Assembly: GCA_013153895.1 (NCBI GenBank)
Contig: JAADDN010000113.1
Coordinates: forward strand, 1 to 27,504
DNA: 27,504 nt
Reading direction: 5' to 3'
From: Thermoproteota archaeon
GTDB lineage: Archaea > Thermoproteota > Thermoprotei > Thermoproteales > Thermocladiaceae
In this document: one piece after another, positions 1-8,572 of the stretch
Position numbering within the stretch: the first letter of the stretch is position 1
Layout of the letters: each line of letters starts with the position of its first letter
Made by a program: the position numbers and the translations under genes
Notes under the pieces: generated by a model
The model's database searches: none
Told to the model about the DNA's origin: nothing
What the model saw: only the letters and a program-made list of their open reading frames with translations

Positions 1-15
1 CTGTCTTTGTTAGGC

Positions 16-1146
16 CTATTTTATCTCTTTCTCTAGTTTTAGCATTATTAGTGTAGTGTTGTCTGGTGCTCCTCTTCTTATTATTTCGTTATGAATTTCT
101 TTACATGTTTTTTCTAGGTTTTTCCGATCTATATATGTTACTAGTTCATCTGGTCTTATTACTTTCGTTAGACCATCTGTTGCGAGAATTATTAATGAGT
201 TTTCTGGTAATGTTATTGGTCCTACATGTTCTATCTTATCTATTTTGAATCCTAGTGCTTGTGTTAGCATGTTGTCTGTAGCATGTTCTGTACATAGTTT
301 AATTATTCCAACATTATTGAGTATGTATGCTGATGAGTCTCCAACGTGTGCTAGGTGAAGTGTGTTGTTTATCATTATCATTCCTGTGAATGTTGTTGCT
401 GATGCTTTTCCTACATGTACTGAATATTCCTGAATCTCTAAGTGTGCGCTTCTTATAGCCTTCTCAAGTATTGTACGTGGATCGTCTTCTATAAACGTGT
501 ATGTTGCTAAGTTCCTTATTGCTATGTAACTTGCTCTCTCACCATACTCAAGTCCACCAACACCATCTGCGACGGCTGCAGCTATGATAAGCATTCTCTC
601 ATCGCAGTATCTCATATCTATGCTCATAATTATTCCAGAATCCTCATTATTCTCACGTACTAGTCCTATATCATAGAGGACACAATCGTAAAAGCCTACG
701 TTAGTAGTTACGCATTGTAGATCCTTACTCTTCGATTCTCTCAATACTACTCCTAGAAACTCACCTTCAAATGTTTTTATAATAAATGTTCCCTTCTTTA
801 AAGAGATAGTATTTTTAACATCTTTATCATAGAGTAATGATCTAATTTTAACATTAATACCAGAACATTTATTATTAGATACAACTAGGAGACCAGATCT
901 CTTCTCAATTATCATGTTAACTATTGAGTGAATTATAATTGACGGATCTTTAACATCTAGGAGAGTTACGAGATTATATGTTACTGCTCTCAAAATATTT
1001 AAGAGATGCTCAAAATCTTCGGAGTATGCTAGTATGCCATAGTTAAATATCTTGTTTAGACACGCTACTCTAATAGTTATACCACATGTAACATATCTAT
1101 CTGATGGTGCTGGAGCTACCTGTAAATTAGCTGATGAAGATATCAT
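16..1146 (-). CDS. PP2C-family Ser/Thr protein phosphatase
   Basis: A predicted cytosolic metal-dependent phosphatase that removes phosphate from Ser/Thr residues. The PP2C domain fills roughly residues 155-372. Visible motifs are the R-x-N-N-E-D segment ending at D169, the metal-binding D194-G195-V-G-G, the G269-D270-S-S-A-Y strand, A-T-D324-G and P-D362-N-T-T near the end. These are the aspartates that bind the Mn/Mg pair in PrpC/Stp1-type enzymes. Residues 1-150 lie outside the PP2C domain and I do not recognise them. They could be a substrate- or partner-binding part. The gene is the last of three minus-strand genes that also encode a surface protein and an FHA protein, and a kinase is divergent beyond them, so it is probably the opposing phosphatase of that kinase. 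The ATG start follows the upstream stop by 32 nt, with no clear Shine-Dalgarno. Confidence 0.93.
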   Translation of the reverse strand: MISSSANLQVAPAPSDRYVTCGITIRVACLNKIFNYGILAYSEDFEHLLNILRAVTYNLVTLLDVKDPSIIIHSIVNMIIEKRSGLLVVSNNKCSGINVKIRSLLYDKDVKNTISLKKGTFIIKTFEGEFLGVVLRESKSKDLQCVTTNVGFYDCVLYDIGLVRENNEDSGIIMSIDMRYCDERMLIIAAAVADGVGGLEYGERASYIAIRNLATYTFIEDDPRTILEKAIRSAHLEIQEYSVHVGKASATTFTGMIMINNTLHLAHVGDSSAYILNNVGIIKLCTEHATDNMLTQALGFKIDKIEHVGPITLPENSLIILATDGLTKVIRPDELVTYIDRKNLEKTCKEIHNEIIRRGAPDNTTLIMLKLEKEIK

Positions 1147-1178
1147 ATCGATCTACTTCAATTCTATGAAATTTTTAC

Positions 1179-3359
1179 CTAACTTACAGGATTTTCATCA
1201 CCAGTATCACCTCCCTCCTTACTACCCTTATCTTCCTTCTTCTCTTCTGACACCATCGTACTAACATCTGTACGTACCTCCGTGAACTCTCTAGCAGGAA
1301 TAACCTCACCCTCCTCCGAGTACACCATCGTGCTTGGAGGCTGCTCAACAATCTCCTCTTCTCTTCTACTACGTAGAGATCTCACTAAGACTGTTGTCGC
1401 TCTCTTAAGTTTACCTCTAAATAAGATTCCAGCTATAGCTATCCCAGCACAACTACCAATACCTATCAATCCAAGATAGCTCCTTGACCAGAGTATATCT
1501 ATCTCCATAGGCTGATTGACCACTATGTTAATAGTCTCAGATTTCCCGGACTCTCCAGTACTAGTCTTCCAACCTTCGAACAATGTTGATACTAGGAACC
1601 ACATGTCGCTAGGTTTATAATTCTTAACGTTTATGTACAGAGATGAACCTGGTGGTACTAGTCTAGTAAACTTCTCATATATATTACCATCAACTAGTAC
1701 AACTATCATAACCTTATAATATCTTGAGTACTTTGCATCACATATTAGAGGTGACGTTACATGAATAGTTAACGATGTAACATTCTCTAGAGAACCTACC
1801 TCACAGATCCAACTATCGAATAAAAGTACAGTTCCATTACCTTCATCAAGTTTTGAAGGAACTTGTATAGATAAGTTGTAACCTTTCTTAAACCATCCTT
1901 CAGCTAACACACCTTCAGGATATGTTAACTTAATATAATACTCGACACTATAGTAAGCTACTATTGTGCTTGGACTGCTCTCAGAGATCTTAATCTCAGT
2001 ATTATTGAGTCCATTACTCCATCCTGAGAATACGAGCCTAACATATCTACTTAACCTCACCTGTAATGGAACACTTAGAACTATAGACCTCTTATACAGC
2101 GTGATATAACCCTCACCACATACCTTAACATTTTCTGCACGTGCACAAATACTTCTTATTATCGTACCATTTCGTATCTCTATTACTACCCTTAAAGTAG
2201 AGTATGATGAGAAGCTTAACCTATATTTGAAGATCTCTGGAAAGTTATAATAAGGATTTGAACATAAGAGTGAAATGTTCATCGTAAAGTTTCCTAAAGT
2301 CTTTGGTATAGCTTCTACGTGTATTACCAAGCTCTGATTATTATGAACAACCTTGTTACTATACCATATCTTCAAGATCTTTAGAGACGATGATGATCTT
2401 ACTGTTACATTATCTATCTTACATGGTCCTCCTAGATCTCTCAGAATTACGGTTATGTCATTAGTCTTATCAACTCCTAATGCTTTAGGACTATATCTCT
2501 CAAGCACTAGCTTACATGTGGATGGTAGAACTGTAAGGTTAAGATAACCAGCAAAATATAGATAACCCGCAGAGTAGTCTCTTAACGTAACATTTACGTA
2601 AGCCTTCTCGACTCTAGGTATGATTTTGCTAACCTTAAACTTGACAGACACTCTCTGAATAGAGTTAGGTAGTGATAGAACATAAATGTTCCTGCTTGAC
2701 AAGATCTTAAGGTTGTTAGATAAGTAGAATGTTACGTTAAGTCGTGCCTGTAGCTCTCCAAGATTTATTATGTTTAGATCAACCTCATATACATGTCCAG
2801 GAACAAGTTTTACATATGGTGTAGTATAGGTCTTTCCTGTAGTTAGATCCTTAATATCGTTTAAAGTTACCTTCAGTACTGGTGGTATTGTTACTACAAC
2901 CTGTGTAAGACCAATAACTTTCTCAAGGTTAGGACCGTACTCTATAGCTGCTATGAATGTGTATATTGTTCTCATGAATGGTGTAGTATTGAACAGGTAG
3001 AAGCATCCTCCTCTAACAATAACGTATAGATGATCTTCAACTCCATAACCTGTTCTAAGTACTGTAAGTAAGTGAATAGTACCTGTAAACTGTCTCAAGT
3101 CAACTACGAACAGTACCTCGTGATATAGAGGTACGCTCTGCACATATCTGAAGTATGGACTTACTGGAAACACTATGGGAGATCCAGGTAAGCTACGTTC
3201 TATATCGAGAAGCTTTCCGTATAAGGTTGCGTTAGTGTCTGGACATACGTAACCATAGTATGATATTAAGTAAGCATGTGATACTACTATAAGCATCAGA
3301 AGCAATATTACTGCTCCTAGTATGATGCTCCTACATAATACTAAGCGATCGATATCCAT
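1179..3359 (-). CDS. Large single-pass surface protein with cytoplasmic Ser/Thr-Glu tail
   Basis: This 726-residue protein is not from a family I can name. It starts with a hydrophobic signal or anchor segment (about residues 12-32), has a long beta-rich extracellular part with many N-x-S/T sequons, a second membrane segment near residues 628-647 and an approximately 79-residue charged tail. The stretch around residues 160-265 resembles a CARDB/NEW3-type adhesive fold. The tail holds two copies of a short motif, S676-T-M-V-Y-S-E-E and S700-T-M-V-S-E-E. By topology the tail is cytoplasmic. It sits between PP2C and FHA genes, so a role as a phosphorylated receptor or scaffold is a reasonable inference, not shown. 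A TATA element (TTTAAATA, about 28 nt upstream) suggests a leaderless mRNA starting at this ATG. Confidence 0.85.
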   Translation of the reverse strand: MDIDRLVLCRSIILGAVILLLMLIVVSHAYLISYYGYVCPDTNATLYGKLLDIERSLPGSPIVFPVSPYFRYVQSVPLYHEVLFVVDLRQFTGTIHLLTVLRTGYGVEDHLYVIVRGGCFYLFNTTPFMRTIYTFIAAIEYGPNLEKVIGLTQVVVTIPPVLKVTLNDIKDLTTGKTYTTPYVKLVPGHVYEVDLNIINLGELQARLNVTFYLSNNLKILSSRNIYVLSLPNSIQRVSVKFKVSKIIPRVEKAYVNVTLRDYSAGYLYFAGYLNLTVLPSTCKLVLERYSPKALGVDKTNDITVILRDLGGPCKIDNVTVRSSSSLKILKIWYSNKVVHNNQSLVIHVEAIPKTLGNFTMNISLLCSNPYYNFPEIFKYRLSFSSYSTLRVVIEIRNGTIIRSICARAENVKVCGEGYITLYKRSIVLSVPLQVRLSRYVRLVFSGWSNGLNNTEIKISESSPSTIVAYYSVEYYIKLTYPEGVLAEGWFKKGYNLSIQVPSKLDEGNGTVLLFDSWICEVGSLENVTSLTIHVTSPLICDAKYSRYYKVMIVVLVDGNIYEKFTRLVPPGSSLYINVKNYKPSDMWFLVSTLFEGWKTSTGESGKSETINIVVNQPMEIDILWSRSYLGLIGIGSCAGIAIAGILFRGKLKRATTVLVRSLRSRREEEIVEQPPSTMVYSEEGEVIPAREFTEVRTDVSTMVSEEKKEDKGSKEGGDTGDENPVS

Positions 3360-3407
3360 GAAGTATTAGAAAAAGACATAATATTTAAACGTTAGTCTAA
3401 TAAGAGG

Positions 3408-4451
3408 TTACATAAGCTTGAAAACTATGTTGATCACTCCTCCTGGACTTATAACGTCACCATCCTTGAGTTCTTGAGGACCTTTACCCTTTATCTCGAC
3501 ACCATTCAGTAATGTACCATTCTTGCTACCACAATCCTCTATGTACCACTTTCCACCTCTCATGAATATCTTGAAGTGACCACCCTTCTCTTCTCTAGTT
3601 ATGAATCCTAGAACCTCCTTAGGTAGACCCCATCTCTCGAAGGTCTCTCTACCAAACACTTTGACAGGTTCAGTAACAGGAATCTCGACACCGTTAGGCA
3701 GCACGAGACGGTAAAGTACTGTACCAAGCTTGGTCTCCTCACTCGTCTTCTGCTGAGGTTGTGGAGTAGGTTGAGCAGGTTGAGGTGTGGGCTGTGGAGG
3801 TGGTGTAACGTATTGAGGAGGCGGTGGTGGAGGTGGAGCAGTTACGGTAGTCTTACCAGAGGATCTCTTTGACCTAGATATAGCTACAGCAACAGAAGCT
3901 GCAACAACTACAGCTATAACTACTCCTATTATGACCCAGGTCAAGAGGCCTCCACTAAATAGTCCTAAGCCTGATGATGAGGCTTCAGACTCTACAGTGA
4001 ACGTTATAGCTGGAGATGTTACTATGTTACCACCATTCTGAGACTCTATATCAACCCTAAGCTGCCACTCTCCTGGCTGTACATTGCTCGTAACCATGAA
4101 CAGTGGTATACACTGCATGTTCTGGGGACCTATGGTCAGAGTCTTGAATCCTCCATAGACTGGGACGTAGGTAGTCTCACCTGGAGCCTTAGTATATAGT
4201 TTCACCATTATTGTACATGGATTCTCAGATGAGAAGCAGACATATATCGTCTCTCCCCTATGGTAGGAACTTACAGGACTAGTACAGAAGTTACTATTCT
4301 TGCACAGATTTATGTATACTACACCACATCTCGGGAAGACTACCTCTGCAGAATATGCATACGATATCGATGCTGCAGACGCTATCAGGATCATCATGGT
4401 TAGTAGCACAATGTTGATCATCTTACGATCAATCAGGGTCATGCTCCCCAT
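3408..4451 (-). CDS. Membrane-anchored protein with cytoplasmic FHA domain
   Basis: This protein probably recognises phosphothreonine peptides at the membrane. The order is: signal peptide (about 1-34); small extracellular domain with five cysteines (residues 42, 50, 56, 73, 79) plus C114, which may form disulfides; transmembrane helix (about 168-191); proline-rich linker (206-234); and C-terminal FHA domain (about 245-347). FHA hallmarks are G267-R268, the T285-R...G-H292 segment in place of S-R-x-H, and G308-S-K-N311-G-T. The signal peptide puts the N-terminal domain outside and the FHA domain inside. It lies between the surface-protein gene and the divergent kinase and could bring kinase or phosphorylated targets to the membrane. 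A TATA element at about 4471-4480 is 26 nt from this ATG. A second ATG at 4442 is possible but less consistent with that spacing. Confidence 0.9.
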   Translation of the reverse strand: MGSMTLIDRKMINIVLLTMMILIASAASISYAYSAEVVFPRCGVVYINLCKNSNFCTSPVSSYHRGETIYVCFSSENPCTIMVKLYTKAPGETTYVPVYGGFKTLTIGPQNMQCIPLFMVTSNVQPGEWQLRVDIESQNGGNIVTSPAITFTVESEASSSGLGLFSGGLLTWVIIGVVIAVVVAASVAVAISRSKRSSGKTTVTAPPPPPPPQYVTPPPQPTPQPAQPTPQPQQKTSEETKLGTVLYRLVLPNGVEIPVTEPVKVFGRETFERWGLPKEVLGFITREEKGGHFKIFMRGGKWYIEDCGSKNGTLLNGVEIKGKGPQELKDGDVISPGGVINIVFKLM

Positions 4452-4504
4452 AAGAGTACGCAGGTAGAGGTTTTAAATATTAGCATCACATGTACGAGAT
4501 ATCG

Positions 4505-4518
4505 CTATCTTAAGATAG
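4505..4518. promoter_or_regulatory. Perfect 14-bp palindrome between divergent FHA and kinase promoters
   Basis: CTATCTTAAGATAG is its own reverse complement. It lies in the 107-bp space between the FHA membrane-protein gene (leftward) and the kinase gene (rightward), between their TATA elements at about 4471-4480 and 4521-4530. A half-site-like GAGATAG recurs at 4534-4540. Position and symmetry fit an operator for a dimeric regulator controlling both directions, but no binding protein is identified. Confidence 0.45.
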
Positions 4519-4558
4519 AATTCTTAAAATTGCGAGATAGAACTTAACTTGAGGGATC

Positions 4559-5803
4559 TTGGCTCAGCTTACCATAATAAGAGAGGGAGTAAACATAGGA
4601 GGAAGATATCGAGTATACAAGCTATACAAGATAGGTGGAATGAGCAAAGTATGGCTAGCAAGAGACCTAGAGACAGGACAAACAGTAGTCGTTAAGGAAC
4701 CTAGACTAGATCAGAACGTGATACTTAACGTAGAGAAGATAAGACATGAAGCACATGTGTTAAAGAGGATAAGACATACCAATATAGTAAATCTTCTGAA
4801 AGCTCTCGAGCTTCTAAAAGACTTAAACATAGATGGAGCTACCGTGAGACCTGCAATATTAGTACTAGAGTACGTTAATGGTCCATCCCTCCTAGAGCTT
4901 CGTAGAAGAATGGAACTTTCTCGAGTAGAGATTCTAAACATAATGTCTCAACTATGTGCGGTAGTTTCATACATACATAAGAACAACATAATACATAGAG
5001 ACTTGAAACCATGTAATGTTCTAACTCAGAACACTGGTACAGGAACACTATGCAAGGTCATAGATTTTGGAACAAGCAGATACTACTTCGATCAGATGAC
5101 TTCAAAAGAGATCGTGATATCTCCTGGAGGATATACAGCACCTGAACAGTACATGGGAGTCTCAACACCACAGAGCGATATCTGGTCTCTAGGTGCAATA
5201 TTGTTCTACCTTATAACAGGTAGAGACCCAATAGTAGACCTTCCCGGATATCCAAACGCTACTCAGAGACCTCCGGACCCAGCAAGATTTGTTAGAGACG
5301 TAGATGAGAGACTACGATACGTTATAGCTAGAGCAATGCATCCTGACATGTCTATGCGCTACTTAACTGCAGAACAGATGCTTATGGATCTTCAAGGATA
5401 CTTTAGAGAAGAGCTTAGACCTGGATGTATACAAATAGCGGTTAAAGGTCAAGTATATACCTTAGATGCAGACTGCATAATCATAGGTAGAGGAGATGAT
5501 CCTAACATACCTATAGGAATATATCAGGATGGAAAGTACGTGTACATGCTCATATATGATCCTAACAAGTACATAAGTAGAAGACACTGCATGATATTTA
5601 GAAAAGGTAGAAAATGGTACCTAAGAGATCTCGGAAGCTTAAATAAGACAGCAGTCTACAGACAAGGCTTTGGATGGATAATAATACATAGAGGATATAG
5701 AGTAGAATCACCAGACTTCGAGCTCATGAATGGAGATATAGTATCGATAGTGTACGATGAGAAGAAGGGACCATACTTACAGATGTCTATAAGATTCATG
5801 TGA
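4559..5803 (+). CDS. Ser/Thr protein kinase with C-terminal FHA domain
   Basis: A eukaryotic-like (Hanks-type) kinase that transfers phosphate from ATP to Ser/Thr residues; it has no membrane segment. The kinase domain is about residues 16-285: glycine loop K-I-G26-G27-M-S, lysine K46, alpha-C glutamate E64, catalytic H146-R-D148-L-K-P-C-N, metal-binding D169-F-G, A194-P-E and S-D-I-W. The first loop glycine of the usual G-x-G-G-M pattern is replaced by K24. An FHA domain follows (about 295-414), with G310-R311, S340-R-R-H343 and G359-S-L-N362-K-T. Self-recruitment by autophosphorylation is plausible from known kinase-FHA proteins. The start is TTG, with GAGGG ending only 3 nt upstream and TTCTTAAAAT about 33 nt upstream; no better start lies before the kinase fold. 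Confidence 0.95.
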   Translation: MAQLTIIREGVNIGGRYRVYKLYKIGGMSKVWLARDLETGQTVVVKEPRLDQNVILNVEKIRHEAHVLKRIRHTNIVNLLKALELLKDLNIDGATVRPAILVLEYVNGPSLLELRRRMELSRVEILNIMSQLCAVVSYIHKNNIIHRDLKPCNVLTQNTGTGTLCKVIDFGTSRYYFDQMTSKEIVISPGGYTAPEQYMGVSTPQSDIWSLGAILFYLITGRDPIVDLPGYPNATQRPPDPARFVRDVDERLRYVIARAMHPDMSMRYLTAEQMLMDLQGYFREELRPGCIQIAVKGQVYTLDADCIIIGRGDDPNIPIGIYQDGKYVYMLIYDPNKYISRRHCMIFRKGRKWYLRDLGSLNKTAVYRQGFGWIIIHRGYRVESPDFELMNGDIVSIVYDEKKGPYLQMSIRFM

Positions 5804-5821
5804 CATTATTAAGAGAATTCT

Positions 5822-6457
5822 CTAGTATAGTCTCGTAGTTCCATATCCATACAGTGCCTCGACTTTAAGATACTTACTTAACTTATCTATGACTTTATTA
5901 ATCATTTCTGAGCTTCTAGCATACAGATATATCCCAACATTATTATTTCTCTCCATGAACTTATATATAGCATGTGCATAATTAGTAGCTAACACGCTAT
6001 TACTTGTATTAAACTTTCCAAGTTTACTACATAGATATGCTATAAAGAGGTAGAAACCATCAAAGAGCTTGAAGTTAGAATCTGAACTTGATAGTGATGC
6101 AATAAATATTCTGATCCCAATGAAGGCTGCTAATGCTCCTGCAACAAGAGAGAGTGATCCAATAAGATAATATAGTATGCATCCTAGAATAACTGCACCA
6201 GCTATGATTATCATTAGACGAGTTATAAGTACGGTGAATACTCTCTTTATCCTAGAACGAGTCAGTAACTCATGTATATCGTACAGGTAGACTCTATATA
6301 TTTTTGAGGGTGAGAACATGTTCATGCTCTCCATACATGCATTATAGTCTCCTACACATATTATACCACTATTTCTACCTCTTCTAATCCTTAGTAGTCC
6401 AATCTGATGCATTAGTAATAACATCGTTTCTGAGTTTATATGTTTAGCTATGATCAA
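5822..6457 (-). CDS. Unknown two-helix membrane protein abutting feoB
   Basis: I do not recognise this 211-residue protein. It has a basic N-terminal part (about 1-75), a hydrophobic hairpin (about 78-120, two membrane segments) and a C-terminal soluble part rich in Tyr and Lys. Its TTG start codon follows the feoB TAG stop with no gap (stop at 6460-6458, start at 6457), so it is almost certainly translated from the feoB message. An internal ATG at codon 12 is an alternative; neither has a clear Shine-Dalgarno. Position downstream of feoB recalls small FeoC-like accessory proteins of bacteria, but the sequence does not match that family by eye, so a role in iron transport is only inferred from context. 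Confidence 0.75.
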   Translation of the reverse strand: MIIAKHINSETMLLLMHQIGLLRIRRGRNSGIICVGDYNACMESMNMFSPSKIYRVYLYDIHELLTRSRIKRVFTVLITRLMIIIAGAVILGCILYYLIGSLSLVAGALAAFIGIRIFIASLSSSDSNFKLFDGFYLFIAYLCSKLGKFNTSNSVLATNYAHAIYKFMERNNNVGIYLYARSSEMINKVIDKLSKYLKVEALYGYGTTRLY

Positions 6458-8524
6458 CTATATGCATCTTATGATCATGTACGATATGTAAGATATTGTT
6501 AGAGCTAGAACAAACATGTATAATGTGATCAGTAGCGCATATCTTGTACCTACTTCTCTACATAATACAGCTAGCGTAGATACACATGGCATGTACAACA
6601 TTGTGAAGACGGTAAATGCAATTATCTGACTTGTAGTGAGACCTTTCAATCCTATTAGGTCGAGGACAGCTATTATGTTCTCCTTAGCTATCATTCCAGC
6701 TATAGTTGCAAGTCCAAGCTTCCACGAATATATGTGAGGAATATTGTACAAATATTCAAAGAGCCTTCCAAGAGCAGCTCCAACATATGCAGCATAGCTT
6801 CCAGCTATATTAGCAACATATCCTGTAGGTCCATAATGCAGTAGTAACCATATTATGAGGCAGGATAGAAAGATTACTGTTCCAGCCTTCTCTAAGAAAT
6901 GTTTAGTAGTACTCCACGAGATCCACCACACTACTCTAAGCTTTGGAGAATGAATTGGAGGTATCTCAAGCAGAAGTTCTGGACTATCACCTACTTTAAA
7001 CATTTTTCTCAAGAACAGTGAAGTTACTAAGCATAGAGCAACCCCTATACTAATTATAGAAAATACTGATACTAGAAGAGCAAGTGGATTAAGATGAGCA
7101 ATAGCTGTCAATATGTAGAGTAGAACTAGAAACCTAGCCTGACAAGGTATGAGAGGTACGGATAATGCTACTTGTTTTCGTTCATAGTACTCTATAGCTG
7201 TTCTTGACGCTAATACCGCAGGAACATTACAACCAAACCCTATCATTATTGGATAAATAGAACGTCCTGATAACCCAAATTTAGACATTATAGAGTGTAA
7301 TGCTACAGCCATCCTTGCACCAAGTCCAGAATCTTCAAATATAGCTAAGATTACAGACATTATGAACACTAGTGGTGCTAATGATATTACTGCTCCAAGA
7401 CTCTCAATAATTCCACGTAGAAGATTACTGATAAGTACACTATGAGTTAGAGATGACACGTAAATTGCGAGGTAATTGAAAGCTTCAGATAAGATTCCAG
7501 ATATAGAGTAGCTCTCAACCAGCTCAGCTAGCTTTCTGAGACCTACAATATAGAATATTACGTTCGCTGGAAAACCCATATTTATGATTAATGCAGAACA
7601 AATTATGAGAGATAACAACAGTATTGATAGTATAGGTCCAACTATGGGTCTCATGAACAGTCTATCTACCTTACTTAGAAACACGCTCTCGCTGACCTTA
7701 GCTCTAACTATATTTCCCTCTAACACCTTCTCTACAATTTTTCTACGAAACTCTAAGATTATATCTTCAGGATATTTTCCATTTCTCTTCTTAAACTCTT
7801 CTCTAAACCTTATTATATTATTATAACATTCGTAATCTACTTCTTCTAATATTCTAAGAAACTCTTCATCACCTTCAATAAGTTTTAGAGTTATCCATCG
7901 AACATTGACATCAGATTTTAGAACATTTCTAACTTTCTCTCCACAAGGTTGAAACTTTCGTACATATTCTTCAATTTCTCCATAATTTATAATGAGCTCA
8001 CTAACATTCCTATTCTTATAAACTCTCACTATCGTGTTCAGAAGATCTTCTATTCCTTCTCCTGTGTATGCTGAGATAGCTATAACAGGAACTCCAAGCC
8101 TCTTGCTTATTCCTTCAATATTTATATGAATACCATACTTATGCGCAATATCGTACTTCGTTAATGCTATTATGACGTTTCCCCTCAACTCTAGGAGCTC
8201 TATAGCAAGTAGCAGAGATCTCTCTATAGTTAATGTATCTACTAGGACCACGTATACGTCAGCTCTCTCCTTAATTATGTATTCTCTCGCAACTCTCTCC
8301 TCCAATGATGATGGTGTTAGTGAGTATGTTCCAGGTATGTCTACTAGCTCTATTATGTAGTCCCTATACTTCAATCTTCCAGTCTTTATCTCTACTGTTG
8401 TTCCAGCCCAATTACTGACTCTCGTAGTCTTACCTGAAAGAACATTGAATAAAGATGATTTTCCAACATTTGGCTGTCCTACTAACACTACCTTTATCGT
8501 TCTCAAATCTTTTCTACTACTCAT
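6458..8524 (-). CDS. feoB: Ferrous iron transport protein B (FeoB)
   Basis: An inner-membrane Fe(II) transporter with an N-terminal GTPase domain. Counting from the ATG at 8524 (688 residues), the G domain has G-Q-P-N-V-G-K-S-S near residues 16-24, N-W-A-G-T-T-V as switch I (often N-W-P-G-V-T-V in the family), D-I-P-G-T-Y-S and T-K-Y-D. A helical linker follows and then the polytopic membrane part, which contains G-F-G-C-N-V-P-A and P-C-Q-A-R-F, conserved membrane motifs of FeoB with a cysteine implicated in iron passage. I chose the ATG at 8524 over the GTG at 8533 because AAGGTG lies 6 nt before the ATG. It is divergent from a DtxR-type regulator, with FeoA beyond, forming a compact iron locus. 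Confidence 0.96.
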   Translation of the reverse strand: MSSRKDLRTIKVVLVGQPNVGKSSLFNVLSGKTTRVSNWAGTTVEIKTGRLKYRDYIIELVDIPGTYSLTPSSLEERVAREYIIKERADVYVVLVDTLTIERSLLLAIELLELRGNVIIALTKYDIAHKYGIHINIEGISKRLGVPVIAISAYTGEGIEDLLNTIVRVYKNRNVSELIINYGEIEEYVRKFQPCGEKVRNVLKSDVNVRWITLKLIEGDEEFLRILEEVDYECYNNIIRFREEFKKRNGKYPEDIILEFRRKIVEKVLEGNIVRAKVSESVFLSKVDRLFMRPIVGPILSILLLSLIICSALIINMGFPANVIFYIVGLRKLAELVESYSISGILSEAFNYLAIYVSSLTHSVLISNLLRGIIESLGAVISLAPLVFIMSVILAIFEDSGLGARMAVALHSIMSKFGLSGRSIYPIMIGFGCNVPAVLASRTAIEYYERKQVALSVPLIPCQARFLVLLYILTAIAHLNPLALLVSVFSIISIGVALCLVTSLFLRKMFKVGDSPELLLEIPPIHSPKLRVVWWISWSTTKHFLEKAGTVIFLSCLIIWLLLHYGPTGYVANIAGSYAAYVGAALGRLFEYLYNIPHIYSWKLGLATIAGMIAKENIIAVLDLIGLKGLTTSQIIAFTVFTMLYMPCVSTLAVLCREVGTRYALLITLYMFVLALTISYISYMIIRCI

Positions 8525-8534
8525 CACAAGCACC

Positions 8535-8543
8535 TTTTTAAAT
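8535..8543. promoter_or_regulatory. TATA-like element between feoB and the DtxR gene
   Basis: TTTTTAAAT lies in the short space between the divergent feoB and DtxR-family genes. It is about 33 nt before the regulator ATG. On the other strand it is only about 16 nt before the feoB ATG, so it probably serves mainly the regulator, or both with slightly different start sites. A TACTAGTA palindrome (8558-8565) sits just before the regulator start and could be part of an operator. No canonical DtxR box is visible. Confidence 0.35.
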
Positions 8544-8572
8544 TCCTCGCACAGTTCTACTAGTAAGCAGAG

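Noticed and set aside
1190..1205. GTGATGA on the minus strand at the end of the surface-protein gene as a C box
   Set aside because: It encodes the G-D-E-N-P-V-S terminus and no D box follows at the right distance.
3745..3840. GT/GA-rich repetitive DNA
   Set aside because: It is the coding sequence of the Pro/Gln/Thr linker of the FHA membrane protein, not an independent repeat.
5812..5823. Palindrome AGAGAATTCTCT between the convergent kinase and orphan membrane-protein genes, as a terminator
   Set aside because: Too short and AT-rich to be a convincing hairpin, and it overlaps a stop codon; archaeal termination relies mainly on T-runs.
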